From Candidatus Gastranaerophilales bacterium (GTDB lineage: Bacteria > Cyanobacteriota > Vampirovibrionia > Gastranaerophilales > Gastranaerophilaceae), in the NCBI GenBank assembly GCA_910587055.1, contig CAJUKY010000009.1:1-64000 (forward strand): DNA of 64,000 nucleotides, in the 5' to 3' direction. Shown here piece by piece: positions 25,207 to 33,856 of the stretch (its first letter is position 1; each line of letters opens with the position of its first letter). The notes under the pieces were generated by a model. That model saw only the letters and a program-made list of their open reading frames with translations. It had not been told where the DNA came from and ran no database searches. The translations under genes were made by a program, and so were the position numbers.

Positions 25207-26823
25207 CTAACAGGTAAAAGCGGCGTCATTATTGGATTTAATGCTTTTTGTGCCCTGTAATATTAAGCCGTAATAAATGCTGTCCACAATTGCGCCGTAA
25301 GATGCTTCAATAATATTTTCGCTTACGCCTACGGTATCCCATTTGTGTATGCCGTCGGAGCTTTCTATTGTTACACGTACAGGAGCGCCTGTGGCTGCTT
25401 TTGAATCTAAAATACGTACCTTAAAATCATCCAGTTTAAATTTAAGGACTTCGGGGTATTTTTCAACTATAGCTTTACGAAGAGCTTTATCAAGCGCATT
25501 AACCGGGCCGTCGCCTTCTGATACCGTATGAATAATTTCATCTTCAATTTGAATTTTAACTGAAGCTTCGCTTATGGTTCTTCTGTTTAAATCCGATAAT
25601 GTTATGGTGTCGCCGATTACCCTGAAACCCAGTATATTGAAGAAATTTGGCTGTCTGTTTAAAACTTTCATAACAAGAATTTCAAAGCTTGCATCAGCTC
25701 CTTCAAATGCAAAACCCTGCCATTCAAGTTTTTTGATTTCATCTATAATTTTTTTAATGTCTTCATCCGATACATCCTGCACGAATTTTAATCCGTCAAG
25801 GCGCTCTTTAATGGAGGCGCTTCCTGCCTGATCGGAAATTAAAAATCTTCTTGAATTCCCGACTAAATTAGGGTCGATATGCTCGTATGTCTGGGAATTT
25901 TTTCTGACTCCGCTTGCATGTACCCCTGCTTTATGTGCAAAAGCACTTCTTCCGACATATGGCATTGAGGCATTTAAGGACTTATTTGAAATTTCCGCAA
26001 TCTGTCTTGAAGCATTGTAGAGTTTTGAAATATTCTCTCCAATGACATTATAGTTTTTCTTTAATTGTAAATTTGGAATAAGAGAACAAATGTTTGTATT
26101 TCCGCATCTTTCGCCGTATCCGTTTATGCAGCCCTGCACCTGACAGGCGCCTGCATCCACGCTGGCAAGAGAATTTGCTATGGCTAAATCGGAATCATTA
26201 TGGGCATGGATACCTATTATTGCAGACGGAATGGCTTCTACCACAGCAGAAGTGATTTTATAAATTTCATTATTTATACAGCCTCCGTTTGTATCGCAGA
26301 GGATTATTCTTTCCGCTCCTGCCTCGTGTGCTGTTTTTGCAACAAGCAGGGCATATTCGGGGTTTGCCTTAAATCCGTCAAAGAAATGTTCGCAATCAAA
26401 GAAAACTTTTTTGCCGTTTTCTATTAAAAATTTGATTGAACCTTTTATCATATTAAGGTTTTCTTCAAGTGTGGTGTTTAGCGCTTCCGTTACCTGAAAA
26501 TCCCATGATTTGCCAAAGATTGTAATAATTTCCGCTTTTGAATTTACAAGCATTTTTAAAACATTATCATCGGCTTCTTTTATATTCGGCTTTCGTGTGC
26601 ATCCAAAGGCTGCTATTTTTGCATTCTTTAAGCTGTCATAATCAATTGCATTAAATACTTCATTATCAACAGGATTTGCACCGGGCCAGCCTGCTTCAAT
26701 ATAATGTATACCAAGTTTATCAAGCTTTTTAATAATTTTTAGTTTATCAGATACGGAATAATTTATTCCTTCGGATTGTGCACCATCCCTTAGGGTTGTA
26801 TCGTAAATTTCAATTTGTCTCAT
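25207..26823 (-). CDS. cimA: citramalate synthase
   Basis: A 538-residue enzyme condensing pyruvate and acetyl-CoA to (R)-citramalate, the threonine-independent route to 2-oxobutyrate and isoleucine. DTTLRDGAQSEG at residues 8-19 is the HMGL-type catalytic loop; GIHAHNDSDLAIANS holds metal-binding His residues. The C-terminal LeuA-type regulatory domain runs from about 400 to 515. The CimA-type start (IEIYDTTLRDGAQ) distinguishes it from 2-isopropylmalate synthase. Confidence 0.93.
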   Translation of the reverse strand: MRQIEIYDTTLRDGAQSEGINYSVSDKLKIIKKLDKLGIHYIEAGWPGANPVDNEVFNAIDYDSLKNAKIAAFGCTRKPNIKEADDNVLKMLVNSKAEIITIFGKSWDFQVTEALNTTLEENLNMIKGSIKFLIENGKKVFFDCEHFFDGFKANPEYALLVAKTAHEAGAERIILCDTNGGCINNEIYKITSAVVEAIPSAIIGIHAHNDSDLAIANSLASVDAGACQVQGCINGYGERCGNTNICSLIPNLQLKKNYNVIGENISKLYNASRQIAEISNKSLNASMPYVGRSAFAHKAGVHASGVRKNSQTYEHIDPNLVGNSRRFLISDQAGSASIKERLDGLKFVQDVSDEDIKKIIDEIKKLEWQGFAFEGADASFEILVMKVLNRQPNFFNILGFRVIGDTITLSDLNRRTISEASVKIQIEDEIIHTVSEGDGPVNALDKALRKAIVEKYPEVLKFKLDDFKVRILDSKAATGAPVRVTIESSDGIHKWDTVGVSENIIEASYGAIVDSIYYGLILQGTKSIKSNNDAAFTC

Positions 26824-26992
26824 TGGTCTTTTAGCCTTTTTATAAGCTCCTTATACACTATTAGCACAAAATTAAGCATTTGTAAAAAAAAGAAAATTTT
26901 TTGAAATTTATGGCAATTTTTACTTTTAAAAATTGTTTATTAATATATAGAAAGTGAAGTGTAAAAGTTTTTAATTTAAAAACTTTAGTATT

Positions 26993-27505
26993 GTGGAAAA
27001 ATTTAATAGGTTAGAATTAAAGATGGGTTTAAAAAATTATTTTGAACGTGTGTTTAAAAATTTGTCAGCATTAGAAAACAAGATGGAGACAGGTTTCAGG
27101 TTTTCGCAGAGTGAAATTAACGAAATAATTTCATCTGCAAAATCAGAAAATTTGCAGTATTTTGAAAATCTTGCGCGGATGTCTGAACTTACTGCATTTG
27201 ACGTAAGTTATCTGCTTTCATCGGTCAAGCTGTCAATGGAAAAAATTGAAGTTTTAAAGAAAGCTTCATCCCTTTATAAAGAAGAAGAATTCAAGGCACA
27301 GGGGCAGACATTTTCTGATTTTGTATTCAGAATAGGCGCAAATATTGATAATTTGAATATGGAAAATATTGAAGTATTTAAAGATCTTGTGCAGTGTAAA
27401 AATGAACTTTATGATTTTTCAAAGGCGCTGCAAAACCCTATCAAATGCAAACATATCAGAAAAAAAGAAATGCAGTTTGCTTTTGAGAATGTATTTGTAG
27501 AATAA
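26993..27505 (+). CDS. helical protein of unknown function
   Basis: A 170-residue helix-rich protein with no Cys pattern, signal peptide or membrane segment. The reading begins at GTG 26993 with no clear ribosome site; ATG 27023 (MGLKNYFERV) is an equally good start. A palindromic terminator follows. No family is recognised and the neighbours give no hint. Confidence 0.6.
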   Translation: MEKFNRLELKMGLKNYFERVFKNLSALENKMETGFRFSQSEINEIISSAKSENLQYFENLARMSELTAFDVSYLLSSVKLSMEKIEVLKKASSLYKEEEFKAQGQTFSDFVFRIGANIDNLNMENIEVFKDLVQCKNELYDFSKALQNPIKCKHIRKKEMQFAFENVFVE

Positions 27506-27525
27506 AATACCCCTTTTTAGGATAA

Positions 27526-27566
27526 AACCGATTCAAGGCTCTCTTTTAAAAGAGAGCCTTTCGGTT
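27526..27566. terminator. bidirectional terminator between convergent genes
   Basis: A 26-bp palindrome (27535-27560, arms AAGGCTCTCTTTT) is extended by outer arms AACCGA (27526-27531) and TCGGTT (27561-27566). It sits between the helical protein gene and the convergent repeat-protein gene. Confidence 0.7.
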
Positions 27567-27622
27567 GATATAAAAAATAGCTTATTTGGATGGATAGTTT
27601 TATTGTTGATTTGATTATAAAA

Positions 27623-30600
27623 TTATTTTTGCATAAAGGCACTGAATACATTGTTATTTATGCTTTTTGTTTTTTGAGTATTTTGCTGCGGTGCAGCTGT
27701 CATTTGATTGTCTGTATTATTTTCAGGTTCCATATCAGCATAAAATCTTATATCTTCAAGCTCTTCAAGCGCTTTCATAACACCCAGTCTTCCTGCCTGT
27801 TTTTGCATGCTTGCAAAAACTGTTTCAACGGTAAAGGCTAAGATCATGCTGAGCGCACTCCATACAACAGGTGTTGCCACTGCTGTCACCGCTATACCCT
27901 TTGTAAGGAAGATGTTTTTAAGTTCGCCGGATTGAAGAGCTTGAACAAATTTTGCGGGATTTTTTGCAAATTCTTCAAAGGCTGTATTCATTATTTTTGC
28001 AAGTTCTTCTTTCGGTATATTTTTTAATATTATGTTGATATTTTGATAGATTTTAAGCGCCTGTGCATCCGTCATTGAAGAATTTGCTGCTTTATCCAGC
28101 ATAATCTTCATAAAGCCTTTAGGCATGTTTTCTTTTGTATTATTTAATAATACGCGCCATTGCCCGTTTTTGATTTGTTCTTCGGTAATTTTGTTTATGG
28201 CATTTGAAGCGCTATTTGAGTGCTCACCCTGATTTAGCTGCTCAACTTTGATGCTCATAGTGCCAAAAGATTTGAATTTATCGCCTATTTCTGAAATTTT
28301 GATATTCGGGAATTCCATTTCTGATGACAGTTTCTTTATTAAATCCGAAATGGTATCGCAGTCTTTATATGAAGTTACGATTATATTTTTTAATTTTTCA
28401 GGGTTGATATCATCAGTTTGCATTGCCATAGCCTGCATAGTTTGTATTACATTTTGAACGGTAGTGTCAATGTTTTTTGTTAACCCATCTTTGTTTAAAG
28501 GTTTTTTAAATGCGGGATTGTCTATAAGATTTTCAAGAAGCGCTTTCAGTTCGTTTTCCTGTCCTTTTGCCTGTGCGATTGCATTTTTTATTTCGGCAGT
28601 AAGCTTGTCGCTGTTTCCTTTTGATATGTTTTCAAGCATTTGCATAATGGGATTTTCGCTGATTTTTGAGCTTACTTTTTGCTTTTCAACGACACCCTTT
28701 ATATTTTCGGTTATACCGTTTACATATTTGCCTGCTGTTTTTCCTTTTAAAAATCCTGTGTGTTTTGCAAGAAATCCGGTTATTGTTTCTGCTGCTTTCG
28801 GTGCACCGCCTTTATATAACTTGGTGCCTCCTATTGCCAGAGGAATTGCTGCAATTGCAATGCCGATATATGGCAGCAAAGGCTGGCTCATTTCGGTTAC
28901 TGCTTCAATGGCTTCAGAATATTCTTGAGATTTATCATCCACGCTTTCAAAGGTTGTGAAGAGTTTTCTTTGAAGGTCTTCTGCTTCTTTCAGCTGTTTA
29001 TTGGATACTTCAAGTTTTGTTAATTCATTTAGAAGTTTTTTATCGTAGTCAGCTTCGTTTTTTCTGTATTTTTCGTAGTTATAATAATCCTTTATTACTC
29101 TCGGGATGAATGTAAGATACTCGCCAAGTCTTTGCATTGCGGGTTTTTTCTCTGCTTTGATATCGCTTACGCTTTTGAAGTCTTCTTTTGTATATCCGAT
29201 AAAGTTTTCGCTTTTTTCTTCAAGTTCGCGTTTTGCTTTGTATCTGCCTGCCCTTGCAGCTGATTTTTGAAGTTTCAGGCCGATAAATGCACCTGCCATG
29301 CTTGTAATTAAACTTCCTGCAAAACCTATAAGTACATTCCTTCCTGTTTTTGTTGTTGTAGTAATGTGAAACATATTTTTAAGCGAATTAAATGCTCGCG
29401 TCATACCGCCTTTGGTATCAAAGTTATCCTTTTTAAGGGCTTCAAACATTTTTTCATAATATGTGCGGAAATTTGTGACATCTTTGGTTTTTTGTGTAAA
29501 TTCGGCAATAAAACCCTTTGTTTCTTTGTTTTTTACAGGTTTGAGGTTTTCATACAGCTGCGTAAGTTCTTGTTTTTTATTTTCATCCGAAATATTTTTT
29601 AACAGTTTATTGAATTTGTTTGTTGAAATTTTTTCTCCAAAACCTGTTTTTGTCATAATTGTATTGATAAGTGCACCGATTGCAAGTCCCAGATACGGTG
29701 TTCCGCCAATCAGAACGGCAGCCGTTGTTTCCATATCTTCAGAATATTCTTCAGCTTTATTGTTTATAATTTTTGTTACTCTTTGAATAACTTCCTGTTC
29801 TTTTTCAGCTTCTTTGATTTCTTTAGGGGTTAAATTTCTTTTAACTTTTTTGTCTTCAAGATTATAATTTGCTTTCCATTCATCATAATTTTTGCCGTCT
29901 TTTATTGTGGCGCCCAGTGATTTAAAGAAAGAATTATTGTTACTGTATTTAAAATTGTTTTCATTTGATTTTTTACTTTTAAAAAGCGAGAAACCTTTTT
30001 GTTCTTCTTCTTTATCGGCTTCAATATTTTTCTGTGCTTCTTTAATTTGTTCATCAGTATATTGAACAAAATATTTAGGATCTTTTAAATCTTGCCTTGA
30101 CTGCCACCTTGCAATTCTTGAACTTTTAACCTGAATTTTGGCTGCGGCAATATTTGCGGCAACAAACAGTGCGGCTGAAATTCCGCCCGCCAGAAGCATT
30201 GTTTTGCCCATTACCTTGCCAAAAGAAACGTTTTTAATTCCTGGTGTATTTTTAAATTCTTTACTGATTTCATTTAATCTTGAATATAAGTTTTTAATTT
30301 CATCATCGCTTGATTGAGATAAAATCTGCATATTCTTTTTATTAAAAATACTTGTCAAAGTTCCTGCATCGATTCTATCACTTTGAGCTAATTTGGTGCC
30401 TGTAAACTGAACAAGAAAGTCTGCATCTCCAAGTTTTATTTTCGATAACGTGCTGTCATCCGGATTATTTTTTGCTTTTTCTTTTAATTTTTCAATAATG
30501 GTAAAAAGTTCACGGCCGCTTTGTGTGTATTGAATTTCAACTTTTTTATCTTTTACGTTAAAATTTTTATAAATAAAATTATCTATGGCTTTGTCATAAG

Positions 30601-30916
30601 CTTCCATTTTTGGTACTGTGTAAAATTTACCCATGCCAAGTATGGTAAGTGCGCTTGCAAGCGAAGGCAGACTTTGCGCAATGGGCATAATTGCGGTTTC
30701 TGTATTTTCGGCAACTTCTTCTGAATGTGTATCCATAATATCGATAACATCCATTATCACTTTACCTTTATTTGCAGCTTTTTGAAGCTCTGCTTGATTT
30801 ATTCCTCTTTGTGCAAGCTCATTTCTTTGCTTTTGTCTGTTGAAATCTTCTTTTTCCCACTGCTTAAAATTTTTCTGATTGCTTATAACTTGCCCTACGG
30901 CGCTAAAAAAGCCCAT
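27623..30916 (-). CDS. large membrane protein built of three internal repeats, unknown function
   Basis: About 1,097 residues. Three copies of one plan are visible: a start with a WEK/WKA/YEK motif, an acidic [HA/K][ST/AQ]E[EY].E..E segment (near 64, 387 and 662) leading into a hydrophobic stretch, then a second hydrophobic helix (near 239-259, 527-547 and 1005-1030) followed by a basic/aromatic R.....K.LE..... region ending in YT or ADM. Repeat 3 carries a roughly 300-residue insert. The C-terminus is Gln/Asn-rich. ATG 30916 follows GAGGGA closely; an in-frame ATG at 30928 is less likely. The gene stands alone between a terminator and a divergent E1-like gene. A membrane-remodelling or structural role is only a guess. 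Confidence 0.8.
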   Translation of the reverse strand: MGFFSAVGQVISNQKNFKQWEKEDFNRQKQRNELAQRGINQAELQKAANKGKVIMDVIDIMDTHSEEVAENTETAIMPIAQSLPSLASALTILGMGKFYTVPKMEAYDKAIDNFIYKNFNVKDKKVEIQYTQSGRELFTIIEKLKEKAKNNPDDSTLSKIKLGDADFLVQFTGTKLAQSDRIDAGTLTSIFNKKNMQILSQSSDDEIKNLYSRLNEISKEFKNTPGIKNVSFGKVMGKTMLLAGGISAALFVAANIAAAKIQVKSSRIARWQSRQDLKDPKYFVQYTDEQIKEAQKNIEADKEEEQKGFSLFKSKKSNENNFKYSNNNSFFKSLGATIKDGKNYDEWKANYNLEDKKVKRNLTPKEIKEAEKEQEVIQRVTKIINNKAEEYSEDMETTAAVLIGGTPYLGLAIGALINTIMTKTGFGEKISTNKFNKLLKNISDENKKQELTQLYENLKPVKNKETKGFIAEFTQKTKDVTNFRTYYEKMFEALKKDNFDTKGGMTRAFNSLKNMFHITTTTKTGRNVLIGFAGSLITSMAGAFIGLKLQKSAARAGRYKAKRELEEKSENFIGYTKEDFKSVSDIKAEKKPAMQRLGEYLTFIPRVIKDYYNYEKYRKNEADYDKKLLNELTKLEVSNKQLKEAEDLQRKLFTTFESVDDKSQEYSEAIEAVTEMSQPLLPYIGIAIAAIPLAIGGTKLYKGGAPKAAETITGFLAKHTGFLKGKTAGKYVNGITENIKGVVEKQKVSSKISENPIMQMLENISKGNSDKLTAEIKNAIAQAKGQENELKALLENLIDNPAFKKPLNKDGLTKNIDTTVQNVIQTMQAMAMQTDDINPEKLKNIIVTSYKDCDTISDLIKKLSSEMEFPNIKISEIGDKFKSFGTMSIKVEQLNQGEHSNSASNAINKITEEQIKNGQWRVLLNNTKENMPKGFMKIMLDKAANSSMTDAQALKIYQNINIILKNIPKEELAKIMNTAFEEFAKNPAKFVQALQSGELKNIFLTKGIAVTAVATPVVWSALSMILAFTVETVFASMQKQAGRLGVMKALEELEDIRFYADMEPENNTDNQMTAAPQQNTQKTKSINNNVFSAFMQK

Positions 30917-31053
30917 TGCTTCCCTCATATTAAAGTATGCATACTATATTAATAAAGTATTATGAAGAAAATAATTTGCCAAATTTATTTATATGTGTCT
31001 TTTATTAAGAATTATTTGTTATAATTGTAGCGGTGAATTTATTGTAAGACTTT

Positions 31054-31791
31054 TTGGAAACAGTAATATTGCAGAATAAATTTGAAAGATATAACAGAAA
31101 TATTATAATTCCCGAAATTGGCATTGAAGGACAGAAAAAACTTTTAAATTCAAAAGTTCTGGTCTGTGGAGCGGGCGGGCTGGGTTCTACCGTTATTTTA
31201 AATCTGGCGGCGCTTGGAATCGGCCATATAGGGATTGTTGATAATGATATTTTGGAACTTTCGAATTTAAACCGCCAGTATATCCATGGGCTTTCAAATC
31301 TCGGGCAGGATAAGGTAAAATCCGCAAAGGATAGAATTGAAGGTTTTAATAAAGATATTAAAATTAAAACCTTTAAAACACGGCTAAATTCAGAAAATTA
31401 CAAAGATGTTGTGAAGGGGTACGACATTATTGTCGATTGTTTTGATAGTTTTGAATCAAAATTTTTATTAAACGATATAGCTCTGGATACGGAAAAACCT
31501 CTGGTGCATGGGGGGGTAACAGAATTCAGAGGACAGGTAATGACTGTTATTCCTAGAAAAACAGCCTGTTTAAGATGTGTATTTCCTCAAGATGAGCAGG
31601 AATATGCTGTAAAAGGAGTCGTTTCTCCCGCCGTTGCAGCTATTGCTTCCATTGAATCAATGGAAGTTTTGAAATTGATATTGAACATCGGTATGCTATT
31701 AACGGATAAAATGCTGGTATTTGACGGGCTTAGAATGAACTTTAAAACCATAAATGTTGAACGTGCTAAAAATTGCAGATGCAATATCTAA
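31054..31791 (+). CDS. ThiF/MoeB/HesA-family adenylyltransferase
   Basis: A 245-residue E1-like enzyme that activates the C-terminal Gly of a ThiS or MoaD carrier with ATP. GAGGLGSTVILNLAALG near residue 36 is the nucleotide site, DNDILELSNLNRQ the next signature, and CLRC plus C-terminal CRC could bind zinc. It starts with TTG 31054; no ATG lies close enough. The substrate could be the ThiS-like protein at 3028-3237. It overlaps the convergent membrane-protein gene by 4 bases. ThiF, MoeB or a HesA-type role cannot be separated here. Confidence 0.85.
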   Translation: METVILQNKFERYNRNIIIPEIGIEGQKKLLNSKVLVCGAGGLGSTVILNLAALGIGHIGIVDNDILELSNLNRQYIHGLSNLGQDKVKSAKDRIEGFNKDIKIKTFKTRLNSENYKDVVKGYDIIVDCFDSFESKFLLNDIALDTEKPLVHGGVTEFRGQVMTVIPRKTACLRCVFPQDEQEYAVKGVVSPAVAAIASIESMEVLKLILNIGMLLTDKMLVFDGLRMNFKTINVERAKNCRCNI

Positions 31792-32426
31792 GATTTTGAT
31801 GTTATCTCAATATATTTTTCATTAAAAGCTTGAAGGAAAATAATTGCAAGCAGCGATGTATAAAATAATGTTTCCGTCATTTCTTCAAGCATTGGCATTC
31901 CCCATTCTTCGCCAAGAAGTCCGAATACTATTCCTATAGCAATAAAAAACCAGTTATAGATTGAAAGTTTCGCGTGTAAAAAATAATTCCATAAAACCTT
32001 ATATGATTTTGTGAAAATAAAATAAAGACCGGAAAGTGCCATAAATGCGCCATAAATAGGATGAGCAAGATAACCGTAAGGGATTTCTTTCCATGAGTAA
32101 AAATCGTTATACCCCCCCCCAGGAATATGGAAAAACACGGTTCTGCCGCAGTTTATTTCTCTCAAAAATAAAATTACCATAACAAGTGCAAGTGTATTAA
32201 AAAATATTTTGTCATTTTTGGCTTTTATGCAAATTATAAAAGCTGCGAGAATAACAACAAGCTGAAAATTTTCAATAAGGCAGTTTTCATATGAGTATTC
32301 AATGGGAAGCCATAAGCATGCAGGTAAGGTTAAAAGTAAAATTAACAAAGGTAAAATTGTTATGGGATGAAACCCAAAGTCCAGCCTGCTTTTTAGTTCT
32401 TTGAAAAATTCTATAATATTGTTCAT
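31788..32426 (-). CDS. multi-pass membrane protein of unknown function with a 9-C tract
   Basis: A 212-residue protein with about six hydrophobic segments (ILPLLILLLTLPACLWLP, then LVVILAAFIICI and others). It has a conserved-looking central REINCGRTVFFHIPGGGYND and a C-terminal EEMTETLFYTSLLAIIFLQ. The PGG codons are formed by nine consecutive C on the plus strand (32112-32120). It lies between the E1-like gene and hydE on the hydE strand. I know no family for it. Confidence 0.75.
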   Translation of the reverse strand: MNNIIEFFKELKSRLDFGFHPITILPLLILLLTLPACLWLPIEYSYENCLIENFQLVVILAAFIICIKAKNDKIFFNTLALVMVILFLREINCGRTVFFHIPGGGYNDFYSWKEIPYGYLAHPIYGAFMALSGLYFIFTKSYKVLWNYFLHAKLSIYNWFFIAIGIVFGLLGEEWGMPMLEEMTETLFYTSLLAIIFLQAFNEKYIEITSKS

Positions 32427-32487
32427 TCTTTTTGAGTTTCTCCTCCAACTTTATTTTAGCAATTATAACATAAAGAGAAATTAAAAA

Positions 32488-33474
32488 TCAGACGGTATTT
32501 CTAAATCCGTAATTATTTGAAACGGTACGGCCGATTGATAAAATTTTATTTTCCAAGCAGTTTGCGCATTTGTTTTTTTCGCCTGAATGTGATTTATTCG
32601 GATAAATTTCATATTTATTTTGGTATTTGCTTGCCGTGACATTTGGCATGACAACATTTGCGCCTGATTGAAGGGCGATAATTCTGCCCTGCGGGTGTAG
32701 GGTTTCCATAGCTGTAGTCGCGGGGATATTTATATCTTTCATTAAAATGCGGACAAGAGCCATAACTTTAAGAGAAAGAGTAAAATTCCCGTTTGGCGCA
32801 TCTTTTAGCGGAGTATCAGGATGAGATATAAAAGGGCCTATTCCTATCATATCGAAATTGTTTTCTTTAAAAAATAAAATATCATCCGCAAGAGATTCAA
32901 TTGTCTGGTTTGGAAGGCCGACAAGACAGCCGCTCCCTGTTTCGTAGCCTAGTTTTTGTAAATTATACAGACAGTTTAACCTATTGTTGAAATCCATACC
33001 GGGGTGCAGATTTTTATAGAGATTTTCATCGGTTGTTTCTATTCTTAAAAGATATCTGTCTGTGCCTGCATCTTTAAAAGCCTTTAAATCTTCAAAATTT
33101 CTTTCGCCTATGCTTAAAGTAAGCGCTATGTTGAGTTTTTTAATTTCAGAAATTATTTTACACATAATTTTACGCGTATAAAAGTTATCTTCGCCTGATT
33201 GAAGCACAATTGTTTTAAAGCCGAGCTCTGCGGCATTTTTAGCATATTTTATGATATCATCCGGCGGAATTCTGTATCTTTCAATATTTTTATTTTTCGC
33301 CCTGAGTCCGCAATAATGGCAGGTGCATTTACAGGTGTTTGAAAATTCAATTAACCCTCTAAGGTGCACTTCATCTCCGACATTGTTATGGCGCACGATA
33401 TCTGCCAGCTCAAACAGCTGTTCATTCTGTGTATTGTCTTTTAAAATGTCAATAATTTCTTTTTTTGTAAACAT
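32488..33474 (-). CDS. hydE: [FeFe] hydrogenase H-cluster maturase HydE
   Basis: A 328-residue radical SAM enzyme needed to build the 2Fe subcluster of the H-cluster. The CxxxCxxC site is CKCTCHYC near residue 49. LIEFSNTC, NIERYRI, FKTIVLQSGED, LLRIETTDENLYKNLHPGM and GSGCLVGLPNQT are characteristic of HydE and separate it from BioB and ThiH. IGPFISHPDTPL near 220 and ANVVMPNVT near 283 are also typical. It matures the enzymes encoded about 11 kb away. hydF and hydG were not found in this window. Confidence 0.95.
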   Translation of the reverse strand: MFTKKEIIDILKDNTQNEQLFELADIVRHNNVGDEVHLRGLIEFSNTCKCTCHYCGLRAKNKNIERYRIPPDDIIKYAKNAAELGFKTIVLQSGEDNFYTRKIMCKIISEIKKLNIALTLSIGERNFEDLKAFKDAGTDRYLLRIETTDENLYKNLHPGMDFNNRLNCLYNLQKLGYETGSGCLVGLPNQTIESLADDILFFKENNFDMIGIGPFISHPDTPLKDAPNGNFTLSLKVMALVRILMKDINIPATTAMETLHPQGRIIALQSGANVVMPNVTASKYQNKYEIYPNKSHSGEKNKCANCLENKILSIGRTVSNNYGFRNTV

Positions 33475-33639
33475 ATTTTGAAGATAATTTTAGTTTTGTA
33501 AAATAATATTACACTATTTGATAAGAATTGTATCAAAAAATTCATTGAAGTTGTATGTTTTTTATCTTGAAAACTCTGTGATTAAAGGGTGTAAGCTATA
33601 CAATTTAAATATCATATGTATGATTTATTTTTTATTATC

Positions 33640-33850
33640 TCTCTCACCATGCCAAATTTGTTTGTTAAAATTATAAAAAGGGTTAAGGAAAGAAGGGTGC
33701 AAATCCCACACTGGTCCGCAGCCGTCACAGTCGGAATGCTTAACTCTTTTATATTACAACCTCGAGACAGGAATTTGCTAAAGTAGAAGCTACCTTTTAA
33801 AACAAAAGTGTTCTTAAAATAGCATTTTCTGCCTTTTAAAATTAAAAGGA
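33640..33850 (+). promoter_or_regulatory. cobalamin riboswitch controlling nrdDG
   Basis: The conserved core is visible at 33681-33750: AAGAAGGGTGCAAATCCCAC followed by ACTGGTCCGCAGCCGTCACA. The distal conserved arm (CGAGACAGGAATTTGCTA, about 33763-33780) is also present. Between the aptamer and the nrdD start, CCTTTT (33832-33837) can pair with AAAAGG (33844-33849), which contains the ribosome site, and a second CCTTTTAAAA copy near 33793 could compete for it. This suggests translational control: with B12 bound the site is hidden. Boundaries are approximate. Confidence 0.85.
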
Positions 33851-33856
33851 GATAAA

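Noticed and set aside
28464..28928. 154-codon plus-strand ORF inside the repeat protein gene
   Set aside because: Antisense shadow of the three-repeat protein; no separate features.
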